A DNA stretch of 24,073 bases, taken from an uncultured Desulfobulbaceae bacterium (GTDB lineage: Bacteria > Desulfobacterota > Desulfobulbia > Desulfobulbales > BM004). The translations under genes were made by a program, and so were the position numbers. Positions within the stretch are counted from its first letter, which is position 1. Each line of letters begins with the position of its first letter. Positions 8,183 to 15,672 of this stretch are shown piece after piece. Location of the stretch: positions 1 to 24,073 of the forward strand of contig CAMYJP010000060.1 of NCBI GenBank assembly GCA_947258675.1, written 5' to 3'. The notes under the pieces are model-generated. The model made no database searches. It was not told the origin of the DNA and saw only the letters and a program-made list of their open reading frames with translations.

Positions 8183-10285
8183 ATGGACGTTATCACCACT
8201 CATTTAAATGCTGATTTTGATTCAGTGGCAGCCATGATTGCTGCCAAAAAGCTTTATCCCGAAGCCGAGCTGGTTTTTTCCGGTTCTCAGGAGAAGAATC
8301 TGCGGGAATTTTTTAGCCAGTCAAGTCAATACCAGTATGAGTTCAAAAGAGTGAAACAGATACGGCTTGATGACGTGAAACGCCTTATAATAGTTGATAC
8401 AAGGCAGGCAAGCCGCATTGGTAACCTTGCAACCTGTCTGAAGAATCCTGATATTATTCTACACTTATACGATCATCACCCGAATACACCGGAAGACCTT
8501 CGCGGCGAAGTTGAAGAGGTTAGGCAGTTTGGCTCAACTACGACTATTTTTATGCAAATATTTAGGGAAAAAAATATAGCTGTGAGTCCGGAAGAGGCAA
8601 CCTTGTTTGCCATGGGGATTTATGAAGACACCGGAACATTTACTTTTGCTACCACAACACCCGCCGACTTGGAGGCAGCGGCATGGTTACTTGAGTGCGG
8701 TGCAAATCTGCATATGGCCTCGCAATTTATTACTCACGAATTAACGGTCAACCAGGTGGGTCTCCTTCATGACCTGATCAGATCTGCAACAAATTATACA
8801 ATTCAGGGTATTGTTGTTACCGTTGCCAAAATGGCTCTGCCGGATTTTGTTGATGAATTTTCACTTATTGTTCGTCGTTTCACAGATATGGAAAATCTTG
8901 ACACCCTTTTTGCTTTAGCTGGTATGGCTGACCGAATTTATTTTATAGCACGGAGCCGTATTCCGGAAGTCAATGTTGGTGAGATTGCCAGGGATTTAGG
9001 TGGTGGAGGGCATGCCTCGGCTGCTTCGGCAACCTTGAAAAATATGACTATGATCGAAGCGGAGGAAAAACTTGTTCATCTTCTCCATAAGCATATTCAC
9101 CCACAGAGTATGGCTGGTGAACTGATGTCTGCTCCGATTATCTCTGTAAAAGCCAATGTGCCTATCAAGGAAGCAAACCGCTTACTTACACGGTATAATG
9201 TTACGGTATTACCCGTAATTAAAGGAAAAAATGAAATTCTCGGGATGATTTCGAGAATGGTAATTGAAAAGGCAATCTATCATGGACTTGGAGAACTTCC
9301 GGTAAAGGAATATATGACAACTGAGGTGGCAACGTTGCCAAGCTCTGCCACCCTGGCTGATATCCAGGAATTGATTATCGAGCACAGGCAGCGATTGATT
9401 CCGGTCGTAGACAACAAAAAAGTAGTGGGGGTTATCACCAGGACCGATTTGTTAAATCTTCTGGTAAATGATCCGGGACATCTGCCGAAAAATTTGCTGA
9501 ATCCAGAGGAAAGGCCTTCCACAGAAAGGCATCGGAATCTCAACTCGTTGTTAGTAGAATTGCTTAACAAGGATAAGATTGTGTTGTTGCGCACAATCGG
9601 AGAAATAGCGCAGGAAAACGGCTGCACTGCTTACGCCGTTGGAGGTTTTGTCCGAGATCTCCTTCTGCATATCAAAAACTTTGATCTTGATATTGTAATT
9701 GAAGGAAACGGCATTGAATTTGCCAAGAAATTGAGCCAGCAGTTGGGAGGTGCAGTGCGCACCCACCAGAAATTCAATACGGCATTGGTAATATTGCCCG
9801 ATGGTTTCAAGATCGATGTGGCAACTGCGAGACTCGAATATTATGAATACCCGGCAGCCATGCCATTGGTCGAGTTGAGTTCAATCAAACTTGACCTCTA
9901 TCGGCGGGATTTTACCATAAATGCCATGGCCATCCATTTAAATCCTGACAGGTTCGGTACCCTGGTTGACTTTTTCAGGTGCCAGAACGACCTCAAGGAC
10001 AGAAGAATCCGCATATTGCATAATTTGAGTTTTGTGGAGGACCCAACCCGGATTTTTAGGGCTATTCGCTTTGAACAGCGCATGGATTTCCGTATAGGGC
10101 CTCATACAGATAAAATGATCAAGAATGCAGTTAAAATGAACCTCTTTGATCAGTTTCACGGTCGCCGGTTTTTCTGGGAGCTGAGGCTTATTTTATCTGA
10201 AGAAAATCCTATCCCGGCTTTACAGAGGATGGCCGAATTTGATCTTCTTAAATTCATAATGGACAATGTTCTGCGAGCGGTTTGA
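8183..10285 (+). CDS. DHH / CBS / tRNA nucleotidyltransferase fusion, N-terminal part (interrupted)
   Basis: 700 residues in a known multidomain order. A DHH-DHHA1 phosphoesterase-like domain (about 1-300) has HLNADFDS (7-14), IIVDTR, YDHHPN (96-101) and GGGGHASAAS (273-282). Two CBS domains follow (about 308-432). Then comes a class II poly(A) polymerase/CCA-type head and neck (about 470-696) with YAVGGFVRDLLL, FDLDIVIEG carrying the two catalytic Asp, YRRDFTINAMA and EDPTRIFRAIRF. Homologues such as the Aquifex enzyme add the terminal A (or CCA) to tRNA. The ATG at 8183 follows GAGAGG. The frame ends abruptly after EFDLLKFI with MDNVLRAV and a stop. The expected C-terminal body is found downstream in another frame, so this gene appears broken by a deletion or frameshift. 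Confidence 0.88.
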   Translation: MDVITTHLNADFDSVAAMIAAKKLYPEAELVFSGSQEKNLREFFSQSSQYQYEFKRVKQIRLDDVKRLIIVDTRQASRIGNLATCLKNPDIILHLYDHHPNTPEDLRGEVEEVRQFGSTTTIFMQIFREKNIAVSPEEATLFAMGIYEDTGTFTFATTTPADLEAAAWLLECGANLHMASQFITHELTVNQVGLLHDLIRSATNYTIQGIVVTVAKMALPDFVDEFSLIVRRFTDMENLDTLFALAGMADRIYFIARSRIPEVNVGEIARDLGGGGHASAASATLKNMTMIEAEEKLVHLLHKHIHPQSMAGELMSAPIISVKANVPIKEANRLLTRYNVTVLPVIKGKNEILGMISRMVIEKAIYHGLGELPVKEYMTTEVATLPSSATLADIQELIIEHRQRLIPVVDNKKVVGVITRTDLLNLLVNDPGHLPKNLLNPEERPSTERHRNLNSLLVELLNKDKIVLLRTIGEIAQENGCTAYAVGGFVRDLLLHIKNFDLDIVIEGNGIEFAKKLSQQLGGAVRTHQKFNTALVILPDGFKIDVATARLEYYEYPAAMPLVELSSIKLDLYRRDFTINAMAIHLNPDRFGTLVDFFRCQNDLKDRRIRILHNLSFVEDPTRIFRAIRFEQRMDFRIGPHTDKMIKNAVKMNLFDQFHGRRFFWELRLILSEENPIPALQRMAEFDLLKFIMDNVLRAV

Positions 10286-10670
10286 GATTGCTGAACGGTA
10301 TAAAACGTCTTTAATGAAAGAAAAGGATGCGGCTGACAAAATTATTTATGTCATAAACCACAGACAACAATTACGTCCAAGTGAGATCTATTGGCTTTTG
10401 AATGAGAGGAGCCATGAAGGGTTGTTATACATGATTGCCATGTCACGAAAAAAAACCGCCCAGAAAGCTATTTCTCATTATGTAACACATTTGCGTAATG
10501 TCAGTACAGCGGTGAATGGCGGGGATTTAAAAAAAATGGGCTACAAAACAGGACCCATTTACAAAACTATACTGAATCATCTTCTGGAGGCCAGGCTTGA
10601 TGGTTTTATCAAAAGTCGTGTTGAAGAAATACAGTTTGTGAAACGTCACTATCCCCTGGCAAAAATATGA
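10266..10670 (+). pseudogene. Detached C-terminal body of the tRNA nucleotidyltransferase
   Basis: 134-residue frame overlapping the previous gene by 20 bp in another reading frame. Its sequence (CERFEIAERYK, then LRPSEIYWLL, EGLLYMIAMS, GGDLKKMGYKTGPIYKTIL, LLEARLDGF) fits the C-terminal body and tail of long DHH-CBS-nucleotidyltransferase proteins, where SEIYxLL and GPIYxxIL segments recur. It has no domain of its own and no convincing ribosome-binding site before the ATG at 10266, and its frame meets a stop (TAA) four codons upstream of that ATG. Its stop overlaps the start of the M50 gene (ATGA at 10667-10670). It could still be translated by coupling and act as a separate subunit, but a broken gene is the simpler reading. 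Confidence 0.65.
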
Positions 10671-11287
10671 AAATTGAGAATTTTTTAATTGAAGTAGTCA
10701 TACTGGCGCCACCTTTCTTGCTGGCATTGACCATACATGAATTGGCGCATGGCTACATTGCAAAAAGGTTGGGAGATCCAACTGCTGAGAAGGCAGGCCG
10801 TCTTACCCTGAATCCTATCAAGCATCTTGATCCGATGGGAGTGCTCTGTTTTCTTTTAATTAAAATCGGGTGGGCCAAACCTGTACCGGTTAATCCAGCC
10901 TATTTTGCAAATCCAAGGCAGGGGATGTTACTGGTGTCTCTGGCAGGGCCTGGAGCCAATATTCTTCTTGCTATCGCCAGTGCTTTTCTGGTCAAAACCC
11001 TGCTTTTTGTTCCCGTTTTACCAATGGTTATTCTGCAGCCTGTTTCCCAAATGTTGGCTGCCAGTGTATGGATAAATATTATGCTTGCCGTCTTTAATTT
11101 TTTGCCTGTTCCACCGCTGGATGGCAGCAAGATTCTCCTGGGAATTCTGCCGCCCAGCTTCGTTGCACCTTTTTCAAGGTTGGAACCTTTTGGCTTTATA
11201 ATCCTTCTGATCCTTTTTTATACCGGTTTCTTGTCAAAAATTCTTTTACCTATCATTTCTTTTGGCCACAGCATGCTTATAGGTTGA
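10667..11287 (+). CDS. M50-family site-2 protease-like membrane metalloprotease
   Basis: 206-residue multi-pass membrane zinc protease of the short, PDZ-free M50 type. The zinc motif HELAH is at 24-28 within the first hydrophobic segment. The NPIKHLDPMG segment follows at 49-58, then WAKPVPVNP (69-77), and the third active-site segment NFLPVPPLDG at 144-153, whose Asp is the remaining zinc ligand. Hydrophobic stretches near 9-25, 88-115, 120-147 and 173-200 suggest at least four membrane segments. It overlaps the preceding frame by four bases, so it is translationally coupled to the nucleotidyltransferase gene. This pairing recurs in related genomes, but its substrate is not known from context. 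Confidence 0.9.
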   Translation: MKIENFLIEVVILAPPFLLALTIHELAHGYIAKRLGDPTAEKAGRLTLNPIKHLDPMGVLCFLLIKIGWAKPVPVNPAYFANPRQGMLLVSLAGPGANILLAIASAFLVKTLLFVPVLPMVILQPVSQMLAASVWINIMLAVFNFLPVPPLDGSKILLGILPPSFVAPFSRLEPFGFIILLILFYTGFLSKILLPIISFGHSMLIG

Positions 11288-11337
11288 CCGTTGGAGCCTT
11301 TTGGCGCTATTGGAAAAAATACTAATTTAGTAGATAT

Positions 11338-12645
11338 TTATTTTGAACGTTCTTCTAACGGCACAAGCGGTCGCCGTTTCGGTCCGACATAAATTTGGCG
11401 GGGACGGCCTATTCTCCAATTGGGGTCATCCCACATTTCCTTCCAGTTAGCAATCCAACCTGGAAGCCTGCCAAGTGCGAACATAACAGTGAACATATTC
11501 GTTGGTATACCGATTGCCCGGTAAACGATGCCACTGTAAAAATCTACATTGGGATAAAGGTTTCTCTCTATGAAAAATTCATCCTTCAGGGCAACCTCCT
11601 CAAGTTCTTTGGCGATATCCAGCATAGGATCTGAAATATTGAGAGCATCGAGGACTTCGTCGCAGGCTCCTTTGATTATTTGGGCCCGAGGGTCATAGTT
11701 TTTATATACACGGTGCCCGAAACCCACCAGCCTGAAAGGATCGTTGGGGTCTTTTGCTCGGTTAATATATTTTTTGTAATTACCATCCTCGTGATAAATA
11801 GCTTCAAGCATTTCTACTACCGCCTGATTGGCTCCACCGTGAAGAGGGCCCCAAAGTGCACTTATACCTGCGGAAATTGATGCATACAGGTTCACTCTCG
11901 CGCTGCCAACTAACCTTACTGTTGAGGTTGAGCAGTTCTGTTCGTGATCTGCGTGCAGGATCAGAATTTTGTTCAAAGCAGCAACTACTTCAGGGCTGAT
12001 ATTGTATGGTGTTACAGGTGAATCAAACATCATATTCAGAAAATTTGCACAGTATGAGAGATCGTGGCGTGGGTAAACAAGAGGATAACCATTTGATTTT
12101 TTGTAGGTAAAGGCAGCTAAAGTTCGCACTTTTGATATAAGGCGAGCTGCCATTCTATCAATGTCTTCAAAAGGGTTTTCATTCATCTCCGGATAAAAAT
12201 TAGAAAGTGAGTTGACCGTCGAGGAGAGAATAGCCATAGGAGGCGCATTAGGCGGGAAATGATCGAAAAAGTGGATCATGTCCTCATGAATCAGAGCGAA
12301 CCTGCTCAAAAGTGTTTTGAAATTGTCCAGTTCCTTTGCCGTGGGAAGGTTGTCATGCAGCAACAGATAAGCAACTTCAACAAAGGAACAGTTATTGGCG
12401 AGGTCCTCGATTCCATATCCACGATAATTTAGAATTCCTTTCGATCCTTCCAGGAAAGTTATTTCACTGCAGCAGGACCCGGTATTCATATAACCGCTGT
12501 CTAAGGTTATATAACCGGTCTGAGCTCGCAGGGAACGGATATCAATAGCTCTTTCTCCTTCACTGCCTTCAATAATCGGGAGTTCATATTGTTTCCCATC
12601 CAGAGTAATAGTCGCCTTTTCTCCGGTAATAAAGTCGTCAATCAT
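11338..12645 (-). CDS. gltA: Citrate synthase (type II)
   Basis: Condenses acetyl-CoA with oxaloacetate at the entry of the TCA cycle. The 435-residue length matches the hexameric bacterial type. It begins with the small N-terminal beta domain (ATITLDGKQYELPIIEG). Active-site residues are visible as His231 in LHADHEQN, His269 in GPLHGGANQAV, His311 in GFGHRVYKNYDPRA, Asp368 in NVDFYSG, and the arginines of GRLPGWIANW (392-401) and RIGRPRQIYVG (411-421). AAGGAGG lies five bases before the ATG. A short hairpin (TACTA/TAGTA, 11320-11332) with six T after it on the minus strand could end the transcript. The gene converges on the M50 gene with only 50 bp between them. Confidence 0.95.
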   Translation of the reverse strand: MIDDFITGEKATITLDGKQYELPIIEGSEGERAIDIRSLRAQTGYITLDSGYMNTGSCCSEITFLEGSKGILNYRGYGIEDLANNCSFVEVAYLLLHDNLPTAKELDNFKTLLSRFALIHEDMIHFFDHFPPNAPPMAILSSTVNSLSNFYPEMNENPFEDIDRMAARLISKVRTLAAFTYKKSNGYPLVYPRHDLSYCANFLNMMFDSPVTPYNISPEVVAALNKILILHADHEQNCSTSTVRLVGSARVNLYASISAGISALWGPLHGGANQAVVEMLEAIYHEDGNYKKYINRAKDPNDPFRLVGFGHRVYKNYDPRAQIIKGACDEVLDALNISDPMLDIAKELEEVALKDEFFIERNLYPNVDFYSGIVYRAIGIPTNMFTVMFALGRLPGWIANWKEMWDDPNWRIGRPRQIYVGPKRRPLVPLEERSK

Positions 12646-13104
12646 CTTTGCCTCCTTTTCTTAATCATGCCGGCGGGTAAAATACAAAACAAGCTGAAAA
12701 TACTTGCACCGTCAAAAATTTTTCGGCTTGAGAAAATTTAAGGGAATATAGAAATGTGATGTCGCGTTGAGCCGTTGGTCTTTCTAATGAAAAGACCACC
12801 AGGTACGATCCGCATGTGGTGACTTGCCAAATGGGATTAACCATTATAGTAACGGCTCTGTACAGTGCTGGTTTGAGTCGTTTACACTTGTTCAACTGTC
12901 AAACACAATAAATATCCTTTTGATACTGTTGATCCAGCAATGTTAAATATATGAATAAAATTCATTGCACTCCCTTTACTATATTAAAAACTCAGTAAGG
13001 GATCAAGCATAACCTAAAATAGAAAAAATACGTAACAAAGGAATTTATGTATATGCTGCGCATAAGCTGTTGGGCGATGCCGCTAAACGTGGTAAAATGA
13101 ATGA
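12646..13104. other. Divergent intergenic region gltA / thiE-like
   Basis: 459 bp with no supported gene. On the minus strand a perfect TATAAT at 12843-12848 could be the gltA -10, but I see no good -35. On plus, TTGATA 12920-12925 and TAAATA 12944-12949 at 18-bp spacing form a weak promoter candidate for the thiE-like gene. The pair TGGTCTTT 12776-12783 with AAAGACCA 12791-12798 is a compact inverted repeat in the gltA leader and could be an operator or RNA hairpin. Confidence 0.5.
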
Positions 13105-13770
13105 ATGGCATTAAGTACAGCTCTATTACAGAAGCGTATGGAGAAGTTTGTTCGAGAAGTAACCATTTATCCTGTTTCGTGCGAAAGGCTTGCTAAGTGC
13201 CGCACCGATGTGCAGTGGTTGGAAGGTGTCCTATCCGGAGGGGCAATGATTGTCCAACTCAGGGATAAAGAGACGAGCGATCGGGAGCTTTACGAAAAAG
13301 CAGTTGTTTTCCGTCGTAAAACCCTTGAGGCAGAGGCTCTGTTTATAGTTAATAATCGGGTTGATATTGCATTGTTAACGGGTGCTGACGGTGTTCACCT
13401 TGGGAATACTGATCTGCCGGCAAGTGAAGTTCGAAAAATTGGACCTGATTTAATAATTGGTGTTTCAGCCAACACTGAAGAGCAGGCTGTAAGTGCCGAA
13501 GAGCGAGGCGCATCCTACTTCAATATTGGCCCGATATTTCCAACTCAGACCAAAAAAGAATTAACAGAATTACTTGGGCCGGAAGCGATTTCTCTTTTTT
13601 CTTCACGCTCCAGCCTGCCCTTCACGGTAATGGGAGGTATCAAACGTCATCACATTCCTGATCTTATCAAATCAGGAGCCAGAAGAATTGCCGTGGTTAC
13701 TGCCTTGACCCAGGCTGATGATATTGCTCAGGAAACCCGTGAATGGATAAATGCTATTGGCCGCTTTTAG
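13105..13770 (+). CDS. thiE: Thiamine-phosphate synthase-like protein (ThiE/TenI fold)
   Basis: TIM-barrel protein of 221 residues. ThiE couples hydroxymethylpyrimidine diphosphate with the thiazole phosphate to make thiamine phosphate. Family motifs in order: MIVQLRDKE (48-56), FIVNNRVDIAL (80-90), GADGVHLGNTDLP (93-105), GVSANTEEQA (119-128), FNIGPIFPTQTKK (139-151), and VMGGI (175-179). Two positions differ from the usual pattern: VNDR-type motifs carry Asp where this has Asn84, and GxSxHT carries His where this has Asn123. In the B. subtilis enzyme the former Asp helps bind magnesium. The gene stands alone with no other thiamine genes. The start could also be the ATG at 13138. ThiE fold is clear; activity is less sure. 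Confidence 0.8.
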   Translation: MALSTALLQKRMEKFVREVTIYPVSCERLAKCRTDVQWLEGVLSGGAMIVQLRDKETSDRELYEKAVVFRRKTLEAEALFIVNNRVDIALLTGADGVHLGNTDLPASEVRKIGPDLIIGVSANTEEQAVSAEERGASYFNIGPIFPTQTKKELTELLGPEAISLFSSRSSLPFTVMGGIKRHHIPDLIKSGARRIAVVTALTQADDIAQETREWINAIGRF

Positions 13771-13825
13771 TAATGAATAATGAAGATTGAAAATGTTGAT
13801 AGTTTACCCACTATAATTACGATTA

Positions 13826-13930
13826 CCTAGAACCTAGAACCTAGAACCTAGAACCTCGAACCTAGAACCTAGAACCTCGAACCTAAAACCTAGAACCTAG
13901 AACCTAGAACCTAGAATCTCGAACCTCGTC
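13826..13930. repeat. Phased heptamer array, 14 units of CCTAGAA type
   Basis: Fourteen consecutive 7-bp units run in unbroken register from 13826 to 13923. The main unit is CCTAGAA; variants are CCTCGAA (13854 and 13875), CCTAAAA (13882) and TCTCGAA (13917). A degenerate fifteenth, CCTCGTC, fills 13924-13930 and ends on the base before the ATG of the next gene. There are no spacers, so it is not a CRISPR. TAG recurs in every frame every 21 bp, so the array cannot be coding. Confidence 0.95.
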
Positions 13931-14611
13931 ATGAGCACTCTCAGCGAACGTTTTGCCGAAATTGAATTGTTAATGAAGTATGCTGTGCCGGAAAAGCATA
14001 AACAAGAAGCAATGGCTTTACTTGAATGTCATTCCGGTGATGGCATTGCATTGAATCTTTTACATCATTTTTACAGTTTTTTACCGGAAGCCAGAGATGA
14101 TGGCGTGAAAATGCTAAAATTGCTCGCTCGCAGCCAAGGAACATTTCTAATCTGTGCGACCACATTTTACGCTGATTATATGTATATCGCCACCACGGAA
14201 CATGCTGTATATCTTGGTAAAATTGAAGAGGGAATTCAAGATCAGGATGTGCTTGAGTTTTTTGGATTTGGCGATCAAGAAGAATTTATGAAACAAGCCA
14301 GCAAGCCGGAAGCGTTGGAATCCTATACACCGGCTAATTTGATAAATGAATTATGCCCGATCTGCTCCGCTGCCTGCGGAGAATATCATACACTTGGATG
14401 TCCGGTTGAAATATGCCCCTGGTGTGAAGGTCAGTTAGCACATTGTAACTGCAGATTCATCCATTTGGGAATTGAAAGGTTGGAAAGTGATAAACATATA
14501 GAAGAACTGCAGGAAAAAATCGAAGCCAAAGGTCGTATTCCTTTTGATGAACGACAGCGTCCGGCTTACCCATCACTTGATGGAGATAATGAACAAGAGT
14601 TCGATTTATGA
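13931..14611 (+). CDS. Cysteine-rich protein of unknown function
   Basis: 226 residues, not recognised as a named family. The N-terminal two-thirds (about 1-135) is a mixed, soluble-looking domain with AIxLNLLHHFYSF-like helices and no membrane segment. Residues 142-174 form a compact cluster of eight Cys plus His153 and His171: CPICSAAC (142-149), HTLGCP (153-158), CPWCEGQLAHCNC (162-174). The paired CPxC units look like zinc ribbons. The tail is acidic (DGDNEQEFDL). The ATG at 13931 touches the heptamer array, and there is no Shine-Dalgarno sequence in the preceding bases, so initiation is weak, leaderless or further in (for example Met15). The gene lies alone between the thiE-like gene and the convergent hflC. 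Confidence 0.75.
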   Translation: MSTLSERFAEIELLMKYAVPEKHKQEAMALLECHSGDGIALNLLHHFYSFLPEARDDGVKMLKLLARSQGTFLICATTFYADYMYIATTEHAVYLGKIEEGIQDQDVLEFFGFGDQEEFMKQASKPEALESYTPANLINELCPICSAACGEYHTLGCPVEICPWCEGQLAHCNCRFIHLGIERLESDKHIEELQEKIEAKGRIPFDERQRPAYPSLDGDNEQEFDL

Positions 14612-14658
14612 AATATCCAGGCAAGGATCGTTACATCCTTCCCCCTGAGACTCTGACC

Positions 14659-14679
14659 CCTGAAACCTGAAACCTGACT
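14659..14679. repeat. Three-unit heptamer repeat abutting the hflC stop
   Basis: CCTGAAA, CCTGAAA, CCTGACT in exact register; the last base directly precedes the hflC stop codon (14680-14682, minus strand). Looser CCTGAGA and CTCTGAC copies lie just before it. Confidence 0.7.
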
Positions 14680-15615
14680 TCATTTAGCAGAACGAAAGTG
14701 TTTGTAGAATTCAGAGTCTGAGGAGATAATGAGCCTGGTATTTTTTCCTACCGCTTTTTTGTAGCTTTCCAAGGATTTATAGAAATCGTAAAATTCTGGG
14801 TCTTGATTGAATGCCGAGGCATAAATACCTGCTGCTTCAGCATCTGCTTTACCTTTTATCTCCTGTGCTTCACGGTTGGCAGTAGAAGTTATTTCTTTTA
14901 ATTCCCTCTGTACTTTACCCATGATCTCGGCCTTCTGGCCCTCACCAAAGGAGCGTTTTTCCGCTGCAATCCTTTTGCGTTCGCTAATCATCCGGTCATA
15001 AACCTTGAGACGCACAGTTTCAATATAATTGACTCTTTTGAACATCACGTCCACGAGAGTTATGCCGTATTGTGGGGTGATTTTAGAGGCGGCCTCGTGA
15101 ATCATGGCAGCTATCTTGTCTCTACCGTAACGTAGCACTTCATATTCTGTCTCACTCAGGTAGTCTTTATTAGCTTCTGATCTCTCGGCCCAGTCGGAGC
15201 TTCTGATAATTTCTACCAGATCGTTTTTATTCACCAAATCCCGAACTGTACCGTCAATGATATCATCGAGGATGGTCATGGCCCTGGTCGTGTTATTTAC
15301 CGCCTGTAAAAATGCCAGTGCGTCAGAGATGCGCCAGCGGGCAGTAACATCCAGGTAGACAAAGGTTTTATCATTAGTAGGAATCTGGTTAGGATCTCCA
15401 TCCCAAATCAGAATTCTCTTTTCAAAATAAGTGACTTCCTGGATGAAGGGGGTCTTGAATTTAAGGCCTGCTTCAGTAACTGGCCTGCCCACTGGCTTTC
15501 CGAATTGAGTAATTACCGCCTGTTTACCCTCCGGGACAATATAAATCCCGTTCATGACAGTGATAATCAAAGCCACAACAATACCGATCAGAATAATTCT
15601 GATTATTTTACTCAC
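14680..15615 (-). CDS. hflC: Protease modulator HflC
   Basis: SPFH/prohibitin-type membrane protein that with HflK forms the large periplasmic cage around the FtsH protease and tunes membrane protein turnover. The 311-residue product has one N-terminal membrane segment (about 5-23), then the SPFH domain: YIVPEGKQAVITQFGKPVG (25-43), KFKTPFIQEVTYFEKR (52-67), VYLDVTARWRI. A long charged helix includes ISERKRIAAEKRSFGEGQKA and EAQEIKGKADAEAAGIYA, followed by the family end FYDFYKSLESYKK and SEFYKHFRS. It lies 57 bp downstream of hflK as the second gene of the pair. Confidence 0.95.
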   Translation of the reverse strand: MSKIIRIILIGIVVALIITVMNGIYIVPEGKQAVITQFGKPVGRPVTEAGLKFKTPFIQEVTYFEKRILIWDGDPNQIPTNDKTFVYLDVTARWRISDALAFLQAVNNTTRAMTILDDIIDGTVRDLVNKNDLVEIIRSSDWAERSEANKDYLSETEYEVLRYGRDKIAAMIHEAASKITPQYGITLVDVMFKRVNYIETVRLKVYDRMISERKRIAAEKRSFGEGQKAEIMGKVQRELKEITSTANREAQEIKGKADAEAAGIYASAFNQDPEFYDFYKSLESYKKAVGKNTRLIISSDSEFYKHFRSAK

Positions 15616-15672
15616 CTGTTTTTCCCCTATTAAATGTGGTTATTACAATTATTACCTTGGTGTTAAACAAAA

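Noticed and set aside
10240..10300. Programmed ribosomal frameshift joining the two nucleotidyltransferase frames
   Set aside because: No slippery run or downstream structure is evident, and roughly 50 expected residues appear to be absent, so deletion fits better.
12665..12895. 76-codon minus-strand frame in the gltA leader
   Set aside because: No ribosome-binding site, no recognisable motif, and it overlaps probable gltA control sequence.
13826..13930. Possible CRISPR array
   Set aside because: Units are 7 bp with no spacers; this is a simple tandem repeat.
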